64,000 nt of DNA from Enterobacter sp. C2 (GTDB lineage: Bacteria > Pseudomonadota > Gammaproteobacteria > Enterobacterales > Enterobacteriaceae). Shown in pieces: positions 1-8,616 of the stretch (the stretch's first letter is position 1; every line of letters begins with the position of its first letter). The DNA is taken from assembly GCF_019880405.1 (NCBI RefSeq), contig NZ_CP082269.1:3100001-3164000 (forward strand). The letters run 5' to 3'. The notes below the pieces were generated by a model. It did not search any database and was not told the DNA's origin. It worked only from the letters and a program-made list of their open reading frames with translations. The position numbers were made by a program, and so were the translations under genes.

Positions 1-351
1 ATTATTGAGACTATGAATCAGACTGGCTATACCATCGACACCATTATGGCCAGCGGCGGCGGCACCAAGAACCCGATCTTTGTGCAGGAGCACGCTAACG
101 CTACCGGTTGCGCGATGCTGCTGCCGGAAGAGAGTGAAGCCATGCTGCTCGGCGGTGCGATGATGGGCACGCTTGCGGCGGGCGTGTTCGAAACCTTCCC
201 GGAGGCGATGTCGGCCATGAGCCGGATCGGTAAGACCGTCACGCCGCAGACCAATAAGATCAAGCAGTACTACGACCGCAAGTACAAGGTGTTCCACGCG
301 ATGTATGAGGATCACATGAAGTACCGCCAGCTGATGCAGGAGGGCGCATGA
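1..351 (+). CDS. FGGY-family carbohydrate kinase, C-terminal part (5' end outside window)
   Basis: The frame is open from base 1 to a TGA at 349-351, so only about the last 116 residues are seen. The stretch MASGGGTKNPIFVQEHANATG is the nucleotide-binding and sugar-site signature of the FGGY C-terminal domain and is most like the D-ribulokinase-type branch. Members phosphorylate a free sugar, often a ketopentose, with ATP in the cytoplasm. The stop codon overlaps the ATG of the next gene by four bases (ATGA), so the two are co-translated and probably serve one pathway. The substrate cannot be set from this fragment; D-ribulose is an inference from the branch and the neighbour. The locus is not at this place in E. 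coli. Confidence 0.85.
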   Translation: MIETMNQTGYTIDTIMASGGGTKNPIFVQEHANATGCAMLLPEESEAMLLGGAMMGTLAAGVFETFPEAMSAMSRIGKTVTPQTNKIKQYYDRKYKVFHAMYEDHMKYRQLMQEGA

Positions 352-947
352 GTTTATCGTGGCAGCAGGCAACCGCCGCCTGGGGTATCTATAGCGAGGC
401 GTTGGCTGGGCTCGGTCAACACCTCAGCGAGCCGCAGTGGGAGGCGCTGCTGGCCGAACTGCGCGGTTGCAAAGGCAAGATTGTCGTGACGGGAGTCGGT
501 ACCTCCGGCATCGCGGCGCGTAAGATTGCCCATATGCTGGCCTGCGTAGAGCGCCCAGCGATCTACCTGAACGCCACCGACGCGGCCCACGGCGATCTGG
601 GCTTTTTACGCGCCGATGACCTGATGATCATGCTCTCACGCGGGGGGAACTCCGACGAACTGACGCGCCTGCTGCCAGGGCTTGCGGCCCGCAGCGTGCC
701 GCTGGTTAGCGTGACCGAGAACGCCGATTCGGCGATTGCTCACGCCTCCCGGCTGGTGATCTCTACCGGCGTGCAACGTGAGATCGATCCGCTGAATATG
801 CTGGCAACCACCTCCATCGTGCTGGCACTGGCGATTTTTGATGCCGCCTGCGCCTGCCTGATGAGCGAGAGTGGGTATTCAAAAGAGAGCCTGCTGGCAG
901 TGCATCCCGGCGGCGACGTGGGCGTTACGCTGCGCAGCGAGCGGTAA
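348..947 (+). CDS. SIS-domain sugar-phosphate isomerase, KdsD/GutQ-like without CBS domains
   Basis: This 199-residue protein is a single SIS domain. GVGTSGIAARKIAHML near residues 50-65 and AHGDLGFLRADDLMIMLSRG near 80-100 match the arabinose-5-phosphate isomerases KdsD and GutQ, as does the C-terminal HPGGDVG. KdsD/GutQ carry two further CBS domains that are absent here. The usual SNSGES phosphate-binding motif reads SRGGNS, so one serine is changed. It starts inside the stop codon of the FGGY kinase. A plausible joint role is phosphorylation of a ketopentose followed by aldose-ketose isomerisation, for example D-ribulose 5-phosphate to D-arabinose 5-phosphate. That is inference; a 6-phospho-3-hexuloisomerase-like activity is an alternative. 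Confidence 0.8.
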   Translation: MSLSWQQATAAWGIYSEALAGLGQHLSEPQWEALLAELRGCKGKIVVTGVGTSGIAARKIAHMLACVERPAIYLNATDAAHGDLGFLRADDLMIMLSRGGNSDELTRLLPGLAARSVPLVSVTENADSAIAHASRLVISTGVQREIDPLNMLATTSIVLALAIFDAACACLMSESGYSKESLLAVHPGGDVGVTLRSER

Positions 948-974
948 CACGCTCACAGCCACTGTTTTTGCGGG

Positions 975-1062
975 TTTTGTAGGCTGGGCAAGCGAAGCAC
1001 CGCCCGGCGTTTGCAGCGAGCAGTGAAATGCCCGGCGGCGCGTTGCTTGCCGGGCCTACAGG
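975..1062. repeat. REP pair in inverted orientation (BIME-like)
   Basis: Two enterobacterial REP units face each other. The left one (about 978-1011) begins GTAGGCTGGGCAAGCG and ends CGCCCGGCG. The right one (about 1030-1060) reads GCCCGGCGGCGCG then TTGCTTGCCGGGCCTAC. The core GCCCGG...CCGGGC palindrome is the extragenic REP signature. The pair lies just after the SIS gene and marks the left edge of the accessory block. Confidence 0.8.
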
Positions 1063-1118
1063 CTAGTGCATGACCTGATGCAAAAAAGCCACCTTGGACA
1101 TAATGCCAATCGATTACG

Positions 1119-1151
1119 ATCCGGAAATGCTCATTCATTTCCGGATTTTTT
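1119..1151 (+). terminator. Rho-independent terminator
   Basis: The arms ATCCGGAAATG (1119-1129) and CATTTCCGGAT (1136-1146) form a perfect 11-bp stem, followed by a run of T. It ends transcription of the kinase/isomerase operon. The stretch 1152-1326 after it is AT-rich and holds no gene that I can support; a short GC-rich hairpin (CGGCCTGCAGGGCCG) followed by T residues lies near 1231-1258. Confidence 0.8.
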
Positions 1152-1326
1152 ATGACTACTACTCAGGCGACTTTCTGTTATCTGGTTACAGACGGTAATT
1201 TAATGTAAGTAACATAATAATCATAATGTTAATGCGGCCTGCAGGGCCGTTACTTTTTTTGAATAACATCACCTGTCGGCGTTATTATTACCCTGACGTT
1301 TATCCTTATTGATAAAGGGGTTTTAT

Positions 1327-1428
1327 GTGGCAAAGCACTATAATAATGAGCTGACATCTGAGTTGCTGGCTCAACTTAACAGGCCATCTCATACACCTGA
1401 GCATGAGGGTCAAAATAATGGCAACTAA
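1327..1428 (+). CDS. Possible 33-residue coupled small protein upstream of PAAR gene
   Basis: A GTG at 1327 is preceded by AAGGGG at 1315-1320, well spaced as a ribosome binding site, and opens a 33-residue frame (begins VAKHYNNELTSELLAQL) ending TAA at 1426-1428. It overlaps the likely ATG of the PAAR gene (1418) by 11 bases, the arrangement expected for translational coupling. The peptide is hydrophilic and I recognise no family. It could be a leader peptide, a remnant of a chaperone gene, or chance. There is no independent evidence of expression. Confidence 0.35.
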   Translation: MAKHYNNELTSELLAQLNRPSHTPEHEGQNNGN

Positions 1429-2866
1429 CCGTGCTATATGGAATGGCATACCACAAGGACTTGATGGCGACCGTACGACAACAGGTTCATATGCGATAAG
1501 TTCTTTACCGAATTTCAGTACTGAGGGAATAGGCGCACTTCGACATGGGGATAAAACAACCTCGTGTCCGGTCTGCGGTCAGGTCGGTGAACTTATCGGT
1601 AATATTCCATTCGTTATTCTTCATGGGCGATGCGCTGCGGGGAATAATGCTGTGGTTACCTGTGGTTGCCCCTCTGGTTCAAATCGTCTTATCTCCCCTG
1701 CCGGGCCTGTAGGCAGGAGTAGGCCGCAAAGTACTAAGATAGTGAGTCAACCTCAACCCATTCAGTTTGCGCAGACAGCTAAAGTCCCTCCTCAGACACC
1801 TCCTTCACTAATACCTATTACAACACAATCTAAAAAGCCCCATACTCCTGTTGATGCGGGTTACTGTATTCTTCCCTATGGCGCAACGGCTAAAGGTTAT
1901 GAATCATGGTTATTCAATGACGAATCCGTACCCGGTACAAAAGCCCTTTATCATTCGCTGAATGGTTCAGAGGAATATAAAGCAGGTTCTCTCCTATTAA
2001 TTGTCGATCCTGAAAAACAGAATGATCGGCAGATAGCCCATATGAAAGCCGCGAAAGCACGGGTTGATGCGGCACTGGCACCACTCAGCCACCAGCAGGC
2101 CAGGTTTCTGCACAAAAACCGTGATGTACTGGTAATGGCTGCCGCAGCCCTTGATGCATCGGGAACCGGAAGGGATGTAGTAGGGAGTATTGCAGAAGCT
2201 GCAAAAGGCTATTTTGAGCGTATAGAGCAACTGCTAATACAAATTCAGACAACCTATCAAAATGCCTATATCACCCAGGGTGCGCTTATCGGGGAGGAGT
2301 TTTATGTCCAGCGCCGTCAACTGCTGGCTCAACTCGACAGCATATTAAAAGCATTCATGAATAAACGTTTCATATTTAATCAATATGAAAGCCTGAAAAC
2401 ATCATTAGGCCTTTCCACTCACGCTATTACACACCAGTGGAACGAAACCGGTGTGGGTGATATTGAGAACTACGCCACGCATATTGAAAAGGCTGCCAAA
2501 ATTGTTAAGGCGATGGAAGTTTTCGGCAGAGTCGGGATCGGTCTAAATGCTCTTAATGCAGCTGGAAAAATCTATGATGCCTGTACTACAGGACGCGAAT
2601 GCAAAAAAACGACGTTTGTATCAGTGGGGGAGTTTGCTGGAGGGTTAGGAGGCGGCATAGTTGCCACTAAAATTTTAACGTCGGAGATAGCGGATGCCGG
2701 ATGTGCGGTCGTTTTAGGAGCATTAAGTATTGAGGCTGGGGGAATTCTGGCTCTCACGTGCTCCCTGGCGGTTACAGGAACTGCAGCATATAAAGGTGAT
2801 AAACTATTTGGAGCAATCGGTGAATGGTCTGGTGAAAAAATTAGTGAGCAAATAATAAATGAATAA
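1418..2866 (+). CDS. PAAR-domain type VI secretion effector, predicted membrane-active C-terminus
   Basis: The product has 482 residues if translation starts at the ATG at 1418, which has GAGGGT seven bases upstream; the ATG at 1403 has no clear site. Residues about 35-95 form a PAAR-like domain: GDKTTSCPVCGQVGELI and a later HGRC...CGCPSG supply the Cys/His ligands and the glycine turns of the spike-tip fold. A proline-rich linker (about 96-145) and an alpha-helical middle follow. The last 110 residues are rich in Gly/Ala and hydrophobic (GGLGGGIVATKI, LGALSIEAGGILAL), a glycine-zipper pattern seen in predicted pore-forming T6SS toxins. The next gene overlaps by 8 bases and encodes a two-helix membrane protein, fitting an effector/immunity pair. 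No T6SS structural gene is in the window, so this is an orphan cargo. Base composition is more AT-rich than the neighbours, a sign of transfer. Confidence 0.75.
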   Translation: MATNRAIWNGIPQGLDGDRTTTGSYAISSLPNFSTEGIGALRHGDKTTSCPVCGQVGELIGNIPFVILHGRCAAGNNAVVTCGCPSGSNRLISPAGPVGRSRPQSTKIVSQPQPIQFAQTAKVPPQTPPSLIPITTQSKKPHTPVDAGYCILPYGATAKGYESWLFNDESVPGTKALYHSLNGSEEYKAGSLLLIVDPEKQNDRQIAHMKAAKARVDAALAPLSHQQARFLHKNRDVLVMAAAALDASGTGRDVVGSIAEAAKGYFERIEQLLIQIQTTYQNAYITQGALIGEEFYVQRRQLLAQLDSILKAFMNKRFIFNQYESLKTSLGLSTHAITHQWNETGVGDIENYATHIEKAAKIVKAMEVFGRVGIGLNALNAAGKIYDACTTGRECKKTTFVSVGEFAGGLGGGIVATKILTSEIADAGCAVVLGALSIEAGGILALTCSLAVTGTAAYKGDKLFGAIGEWSGEKISEQIINE

Positions 2867-3251
2867 CTTACGCGATGTATTGGCATTAATCTTAGGGTCA
2901 ATTTTCCTGACCTGCTGTATTCTAACAATTTTAATGGCAATATTTAGCAAAAGTAGGTTCAATGAAGTTTGCGATTTATATGAGCATAAGTTTGGAGAAC
3001 TACCATTAGCTGTTTCTATCCTGAAAGAGTGTAGTCCGTTTGGCTTCGCTGCTGGTTACGCAGTAAAAAACAGCTTTATTTTACGCCCGTTGATATTTGG
3101 AAAAAAATCCATTCACAGCAAAGTGGATGACGTTTTATTTATGAAAGAACTGCCACCACGACTTAAATATTGGTTTATTATCGATTTCTATATTTCTTTA
3201 ATAGCGTTTATTTCTATGATCGCGTGTGGTGTCATTAAAGGAAACTTTTAA
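2859..3251 (+). CDS. Small two-helix membrane protein, probable immunity protein for the PAAR effector
   Basis: The 130-residue product has a hydrophobic segment at residues about 7-29 (VLALILGSIFLTCCILTILM) and a second near 105-125 (FIIDFYISLIAFISMIA), with a soluble loop of about 75 residues between. I know no named family. Its gene overlaps the effector stop by 8 bases and is AT-rich like it. Inner-membrane immunity proteins usually protect against membrane-targeting toxins, which agrees with the glycine-zipper tail of the PAAR protein. The role is inferred only from position and topology. Confidence 0.6.
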   Translation: MNNLRDVLALILGSIFLTCCILTILMAIFSKSRFNEVCDLYEHKFGELPLAVSILKECSPFGFAAGYAVKNSFILRPLIFGKKSIHSKVDDVLFMKELPPRLKYWFIIDFYISLIAFISMIACGVIKGNF

Positions 3252-3270
3252 TATCGCTTTAAAGTTCAAT

Positions 3271-3298
3271 AAAAAAGGCCGCATCAGCGGCCTTTTTT
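3271..3298. terminator. Bidirectional terminator between immunity gene and glyA
   Basis: GGCCGC-ATCA-GCGGCC (3277-3292) is flanked by A6 on the left and T6 on the right, so it can end both the rightward effector/immunity transcript and the leftward glyA transcript. Confidence 0.85.
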
Positions 3299-3313
3299 CA
3301 CATCTATGAAGGA

Positions 3314-4567
3314 TTATGCGTAAACCGGGAAGCGGGCGCAGATATCCAGCACTCTCTTTTTGGTGCTTTCAATGACAGCTTCGTCATTGATGTTGTCCAG
3401 AATGTCACACATCCAGCCAGCCAGCTCTTTCACTTCCGCTTCTTTAAAGCCGCGGCGAGTCACAGCCGGAGAACCGATACGGATACCGGACGTCACAAAC
3501 GGGCTCTTCGGATCGTTTGGCACGCTGTTTTTGTTCACGGTGATGTTGGCGCGGCCCAGGGCAGCGTCAGCTTCTTTACCGGTCAGGTTCTTATCAACCA
3601 GATCCAGCAGGAACAGGTGGTTTTCAGTACCGCCAGACACCACTTTGTAGCCACGGTTCAGGAACACATCCACCATCGCTTTGGCGTTTTTCGCGACCTG
3701 CTGCTGGTAAACCTTGAACTCTGGCTCCATCGCTTCTTTCAGTGCCACCGCTTTTGCCGCGATAACGTGCATCAGCGGGCCGCCCTGCGCGCTTGGGAAG
3801 ACAGCGGAGTTCAGTTTTTTGTACAGCTCTTCATCACCGCCTTTCGCCAGGATCAGACCGCCGCGTGGGCCCGCCAGGGTTTTGTGGGTGGTGGTAGTCA
3901 CAACGTGCGCGTGCGGAACCGGGTTCGGGTAGACGTCTGCGGCAATCAGACCCGCAACGTGCGCCATATCAACGAACAGGTAAGCACCGATGCTGTCTGC
4001 GATTTCACGCATTTTTGCCCAGTCAACCACGCCGGAGTAAGCGGAGAAGCCACCGATGATCATCTTCGGCTTGTGCTCTTTAGCCTGCTTCGCCATGTCT
4101 TCGTAATCAATTTTACCGGACTCATCAATACCGTAAGGGATGATGTTGTACAGCTTGCCGGAGAAGTTAACCGGGGAGCCGTGAGTCAGGTGGCCGCCCT
4201 GCGCCAGGTTCATACCCAGAACGGTATCGCCCGGTTGCAGCAGCGCAGTGTAGACCGCGAAGTTAGCCTGGGAGCCGGAGTGCGGCTGAACGTTAGCGTA
4301 GTCTGCGCCAAACAGCGCTTTGGCGCGGTCGATAGCCAGCTGCTCAACCACGTCGACGTATTCGCAGCCACCATAGTAGCGCTTGCCCGGGTAGCCTTCG
4401 GCATATTTGTTGGTCAGCTGAGAACCCTGTGCCTGCATAACGCGCGGGCTGGTGTAGTTTTCGGAGGCGATCAGCTCAATGTGCTCTTCCTGACGTACTT
4501 TCTCTTGTTCCATCGCCTGCCACAGTTCGGCATCATAATCGGCAATGTTCATTTCACGCTTTAACAT
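3314..4567 (-). CDS. glyA: Serine hydroxymethyltransferase
   Basis: GlyA interconverts serine plus tetrahydrofolate with glycine plus 5,10-methylenetetrahydrofolate and is the main source of one-carbon units. It is a cytoplasmic PLP enzyme. The sequence is collinear with E. coli GlyA over 417 residues; [14 protein letters not shown] contains the PLP-binding lysine. The ATG at 4567 is preferred over that at 4573 because AGGAG lies six bases before it and directly abuts the other. A PurR operator (4673-4688) and a MetR-like half-palindrome upstream agree with the known purine and homocysteine control of glyA. The gene is divergent from hmp. Confidence 0.98.
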   Translation of the reverse strand: MLKREMNIADYDAELWQAMEQEKVRQEEHIELIASENYTSPRVMQAQGSQLTNKYAEGYPGKRYYGGCEYVDVVEQLAIDRAKALFGADYANVQPHSGSQANFAVYTALLQPGDTVLGMNLAQGGHLTHGSPVNFSGKLYNIIPYGIDESGKIDYEDMAKQAKEHKPKMIIGGFSAYSGVVDWAKMREIADSIGAYLFVDMAHVAGLIAADVYPNPVPHAHVVTTTTHKTLAGPRGGLILAKGGDEELYKKLNSAVFPSAQGGPLMHVIAAKAVALKEAMEPEFKVYQQQVAKNAKAMVDVFLNRGYKVVSGGTENHLFLLDLVDKNLTGKEADAALGRANITVNKNSVPNDPKSPFVTSGIRIGSPAVTRRGFKEAEVKELAGWMCDILDNINDEAVIESTKKRVLDICARFPVYA

Positions 4568-4672
4568 CCGCATCTCCTGACTCAGCTAACGGTAATTTTC
4601 AATGGCCCTCGGGGCACCGGCGACCAGTATAACCGATCCATTTTCTGATAACAGGTCTTGACATGGGTTTTT

Positions 4673-4688
4673 ACGCAAACGATTGGCT
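4673..4688. promoter_or_regulatory. PurR operator of glyA
   Basis: ACGCAAACGATTGGCT matches the PurR consensus ACGCAAACGTTTTCGT closely in its left half, and lies where the E. coli glyA operator lies. A weaker MetR-like site TGCA-N5-TTCA (one mismatch to TGAA-N5-TTCA) is at 4758-4770. The 313 bases between glyA and hmp otherwise hold only promoter sequence. Confidence 0.7.
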
Positions 4689-4830
4689 CCCCGTGGCGCA
4701 AGGGTTTGTCCCATAAGTATCCTCCCCTGTAATCACGATTTCTTTTCAGGTATATCGTGCAAATATTTCATGACATCGCGACGCAACCTAAATACGCTAT
4801 TAACCATTTACAATGCAGGGGAACTTTTAT

Positions 4831-4851
4831 AAGATGCATTTAAAATACAAC
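4831..4851 (+). promoter_or_regulatory. NsrR operator at the hmp promoter
   Basis: AAGATGCATTTAAAATACAA matches the NsrR motif AAGATGCATTT-N3-ATACAT known at E. coli hmp. NsrR is the [Fe-S] nitric-oxide sensor that represses hmp, so NO should induce the flavohaemoglobin. The site ends about 30 bases before the hmp start codon. Confidence 0.75.
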
Positions 4852-4880
4852 TTATAGAAATGATCAATAAGGAAAAGGCA

Positions 4881-6071
4881 ATGCTTGATGCTCAAACTAT
4901 CGCAACCGTAAAATCCACTATTCCCCTGCTTGTTAAGACCGGCCCAAAGCTAACGGCACACTTCTATGATCGCATGTTTAAGCATAATCCGGAGCTGAAA
5001 GAGATTTTCAACATGAGCAACCAGCGCAACGGCGACCAGCGTGAAGCGCTGTTTAACGCCATTGCTGCCTATGCCAGTAACCTTGAGAATCTCCCGGCGC
5101 TGCTGCCTGCGGTAGAAAAGATCGCCCAGAAGCACACCAGCTTCCAGATCAAACCTGACCAGTACAACATTGTCGGTGAACATCTGCTGGCAACCCTTGA
5201 TGAGCTGTATAGCCCGGGTCAGGAGGTGCTGGAGGCGTGGGGTAAAGCCTACGGCGTGCTGGCGGGCGTGTTCATCAACCGCGAAGCCGAGCTGTATAAA
5301 GCCCACGCTACCCAGCCCGGCGGTTGGGAAGGCACCCGCCCCTTCCGCATCGTGGCGAAAACGCCGCGCAGCGCGCTGATCACCAGCATTGAATTCGAGC
5401 CGGTCGACGGCCAGCCGGTGGCCGAGTATCGTCCAGGCCAGTATCTCGCCGTCTGGCTGAAACCGGACGGTTTCCCGCACCAGGAGATCCGCCAGTACTC
5501 CCTGACCCGCAAGGCCGATGGTAAAGGGTATCGTATCGCCGTGAAGCGTGAGCAAGGCGGTCAGGTTTCCAACTGGCTGCACGACGAAGCGCGCGTGGGC
5601 GACGTGGTTCAGCTGGCTTCTCCGGCGGGTGACTTCTTCCTCGACGTGCCTGCGCAGGCTCCGGTGACGCTGATCTCCGCTGGCGTGGGTCAGACCCCGA
5701 TGCTGGCCATGCTGGATACCCTCGCCAGCGCGCAGCATCAAGGCCAGGTGAACTGGTACCATGCAGCCGAGAGCGGCGAGGTGCACGCCTTTGAAGATGA
5801 GGTTGCCGTCCTGGGCAGTAAGCTGCCGCACTTCCAGGCGCACACCTGGTATCGTATTCCCACTGAGGCTGATCGCAGCGCAGCGCGCTTTAATAGCGAA
5901 GGGCTGATGGATTTAAGCAAGCTGGAGGGGGCGTTTAGCGACCCGACGATGCAGTGTTATCTCTGCGGCCCGGTAGCCTTTATGCAGTTTGCGGCGAAAC
6001 AGCTGATTGCGCTTGGGGTTGATGCCGATCGCATCCACTACGAGTGTTTCGGTCCGCACAAGGTTCTCTAA
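4881..6071 (+). CDS. hmp: Flavohaemoglobin (nitric oxide dioxygenase)
   Basis: Hmp detoxifies nitric oxide by oxidising it to nitrate with O2 and NAD(P)H. The 396-residue protein has a globin domain (1 to about 138, starting [11 protein letters not shown]), an FAD-binding reductase domain with RQYSLT (about 205-210) and an NAD-binding domain with GVGQTPM and CYLCGP near the end. The frame is open upstream to 4860, but the ATG at 4881, with AAGGAAAAGG just before it, gives the exact E. coli N-terminus. It is divergent from glyA and carries an NsrR site. Confidence 0.98.
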   Translation: MLDAQTIATVKSTIPLLVKTGPKLTAHFYDRMFKHNPELKEIFNMSNQRNGDQREALFNAIAAYASNLENLPALLPAVEKIAQKHTSFQIKPDQYNIVGEHLLATLDELYSPGQEVLEAWGKAYGVLAGVFINREAELYKAHATQPGGWEGTRPFRIVAKTPRSALITSIEFEPVDGQPVAEYRPGQYLAVWLKPDGFPHQEIRQYSLTRKADGKGYRIAVKREQGGQVSNWLHDEARVGDVVQLASPAGDFFLDVPAQAPVTLISAGVGQTPMLAMLDTLASAQHQGQVNWYHAAESGEVHAFEDEVAVLGSKLPHFQAHTWYRIPTEADRSAARFNSEGLMDLSKLEGAFSDPTMQCYLCGPVAFMQFAAKQLIALGVDADRIHYECFGPHKVL

Positions 6072-6078
6072 GATCTCG

Positions 6079-6113
6079 CTTACCCCGGCCCGCGCATTGG
6101 GGGCTGGGGTAAG
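6079..6113. other. Hairpin between convergent hmp and glnB
   Basis: CTTACCCCGGCCC and GGGCTGGGGTAAG pair into a long stem with one mismatch in the short space between the two stop codons. No T-run follows on either strand, so it is a weak or Rho-assisted terminator at best. Confidence 0.5.
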
Positions 6114-6125
6114 CCTGCGGACTCT

Positions 6126-6473
<348 letters not shown>

Positions 6474-6544
6474 CTAATTCTTTTGCCTGTCAGCAGCGTC
6501 GTAATCGATTGCTCACACTACCATATTTCACGTGCGTGTGCGGC

Positions 6545-7885
6545 CTACTCTTTAAAGTCGTTGGCGTCCAGCTCGTGACGAGAAAGCAGCTTATAAAACT
6601 CGGTGCGGTTACGCCCGGCCATCCGCGCGGCGTGGGTGACGTTACCCTTAGTGATCTGCAACAGCTTGCGCAGATAGTTAAGCTCAAACTGGTTCCGGGC
6701 GTCAGCAAAGGTCGGCAGCGCGGTGTTCTCTCCCTCCAGCGCCTGCTCCACCAGCGCATCGCTGATCACCGGCGAGGAGGTGAGCGCCACGCACTGCTCA
6801 ATGACGTTCACCAGCTGGCGTACGTTGCCCGGCCATGAGGCGGTCATCAGGCGTTTCATGGCGTCGGTAGAGAAGGCCCGCACAAACGGCTTATGCCGGC
6901 TGGCCGACTGGCGCAGCAGGTGGTTGGCCAGCAGGGGGATATCCTCTGCCCGCTCCACCAGCGCCGGGATCTTCAGGCTGACTACGTTCAGGCGGTAGAA
7001 GAGATCCTCGCGAAATTCACCCCGCTCCATGGCCTTTGGCAGATCGCGGTGGGTCGCAGAGATGATCCGCACGTTGATATCGATATCGCGATTACTACCC
7101 AGCGGACGTACCTTGCGCTCCTGCAATACGCGCAGCAGCTTGACCTGAAGTGGGATAGGCATATCGCCAATCTCATCGAGAAACAGCGTGCCGCCCTCTG
7201 CCGCCTGGAACAGCCCTTCCCGGCTGCTGACCGCACCGGTAAACGCCCCGCGCGCGTGACCAAACAGCTCCGACTCCAGCAGCTGCTCTGGCAGCGCGCC
7301 GCAGTTGATGGCAATAAAGGCATTTTTGCCGCGCGGGCTGGCGTTGTGGATCGCCTGGGCAAGGATCTCCTTGCCGGTTCCGCTCTGGCCGCTGATCAGC
7401 ACGCTAACGTCGGACTGGGCCACCATGTGCGCCTGCTCCAGCAGGCGCAACATCACCGGGCTACGGGTGATGATATTCTCCCGCCACGCCTCGTCGCTGG
7501 CGGGGGCCGCATGTTCCAGGGCGTCGTCGATAGCTTTATAGAGGGCGTCTTTGTCCACCGGCTTGGTGAGAAAGCCAAACACCCCGCGCTGGGTGGCAGC
7601 AACGGCGTCGGGAATCGAGCCGTGGGCGGTGAGGATGATCACCGGCATGCCCGGCTGAACGCGCTGGATCTCGGCAAACAGCTGCATGCCGTCCATCTCG
7701 TCCATCCGCAGATCGCTGATCACCAGATCGACCTTCTCCCGCGCCAGCACGCGCAGCCCCTCCAGGCCGCTTTCGGCGGTCACTACGCTATAGCCTTCGC
7801 TGGTCAGGCGCAGGCCCAGCAGCTTCAGCAGGCCGGGATCGTCATCCACCAGCAGCAGATGGGCGGGTTTACGCGGCGTCATCAT
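6545..7885 (-). CDS. glrR: Sigma54-dependent response regulator GlrR
   Basis: GlrR (QseF/YfhA) is activated by GlrK and drives the sigma54 promoter of glmY. The 446 residues contain a receiver domain with phospho-acceptor Asp58 (LVISDLRMD), an AAA+ domain with Walker A GQSGTGKE and the sigma54-contact loop GAFTGA, and a Fis-type helix-turn-helix at the end (ITKGNVTHAARMAGRNRTEF). The start has AGGAGGAGG seven bases upstream; its ATG overlaps the TGA of qseG (ATGA), so the operon is translationally coupled. Confidence 0.97.
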   Translation of the reverse strand: MMTPRKPAHLLLVDDDPGLLKLLGLRLTSEGYSVVTAESGLEGLRVLAREKVDLVISDLRMDEMDGMQLFAEIQRVQPGMPVIILTAHGSIPDAVAATQRGVFGFLTKPVDKDALYKAIDDALEHAAPASDEAWRENIITRSPVMLRLLEQAHMVAQSDVSVLISGQSGTGKEILAQAIHNASPRGKNAFIAINCGALPEQLLESELFGHARGAFTGAVSSREGLFQAAEGGTLFLDEIGDMPIPLQVKLLRVLQERKVRPLGSNRDIDINVRIISATHRDLPKAMERGEFREDLFYRLNVVSLKIPALVERAEDIPLLANHLLRQSASRHKPFVRAFSTDAMKRLMTASWPGNVRQLVNVIEQCVALTSSPVISDALVEQALEGENTALPTFADARNQFELNYLRKLLQITKGNVTHAARMAGRNRTEFYKLLSRHELDANDFKE

Positions 7886-8595
7886 GGCTTAACCTCCTCC
7901 TGTTGGGCATCCGGCTGTGCCGGACGGGTGCTGTCGGGGAGCTCCGCCCCGCCAGGTTTGCGCGTCGAGAGCCGCCGCTCAATGTCAGTTAAGTTCTCCA
8001 GCTTACGCGAGGTGATCTCCAGCTCCTCGCGCAGATGCTGCTGCTGCTGACGTAACGCCTCCAGATCGCTGTCCCGTGACTCCTGAAGCTTGGCATAGCG
8101 CGAACGCTCCTCCGCCAGCTGGAGCTGCGTCGCCTGACCGTCGCGCCACACCTGGAACAGCGTCCGCACCTGCATTGGCAGCTGCGGGCTGAGGGTGTCC
8201 ATCCGCGTAGTAAAGGCGCGTCTCTCAAGCGGGGTAATTTTGGCGTTGGCCAGCAGAATGCCGCGCTTGAAGGTAGACTGCCAGGTGTCATCCGGCCAGC
8301 GCCTGGCTTCGGCACGCGCCATTACCGGCGAGAGGCGCTCCGCGCAGTCCATGCCGCGCAGCCAGTAGAGCGGATTCGACTCAACGGCCTGCCCGGTGAG
8401 CGACCAGACGTTATCACAGGGCGTTGACAGAAAATCGGCCAGCTGATGCTGGGGAAGCTTCTCTTGCTGAACTTTATTCACCGGTTTAAGGGGTGCGTCA
8501 GGTGCGCAGCCCGCCAGCAGCAGGCAGGCTAAGCCAACAGGCAACGTGGAATGCTGCGAAATCATTTTCACAACGCGACTCAAAATATGCGACAT
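7882..8595 (-). CDS. qseG: Outer-membrane lipoprotein QseG (YfhG)
   Basis: QseG is the lipoprotein coded between glrK and glrR that binds the GlrK sensor from the periplasm. A signal peptide ends in the lipobox LLAGC, and a predicted coiled coil rich in Gln and Leu (LQLAEERSRYAKLQE) fills the C-terminal half. I choose the ATG at 8595, which has AGGT just upstream and gives 237 residues as in E. coli; the longer frame from 8616 has no ribosome binding site. The C-terminus is more variable than the flanking kinase and regulator. Confidence 0.9.
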   Translation of the reverse strand: MSHILSRVVKMISQHSTLPVGLACLLLAGCAPDAPLKPVNKVQQEKLPQHQLADFLSTPCDNVWSLTGQAVESNPLYWLRGMDCAERLSPVMARAEARRWPDDTWQSTFKRGILLANAKITPLERRAFTTRMDTLSPQLPMQVRTLFQVWRDGQATQLQLAEERSRYAKLQESRDSDLEALRQQQQHLREELEITSRKLENLTDIERRLSTRKPGGAELPDSTRPAQPDAQQEEVKP

Positions 8596-8616
8596 AGTTA
8601 CCTGATATAGATTCAT

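Noticed and set aside
6079-6113. hmp/glnB hairpin as an intrinsic terminator
   Set aside because: No T-run on either strand; listed only as a hairpin.
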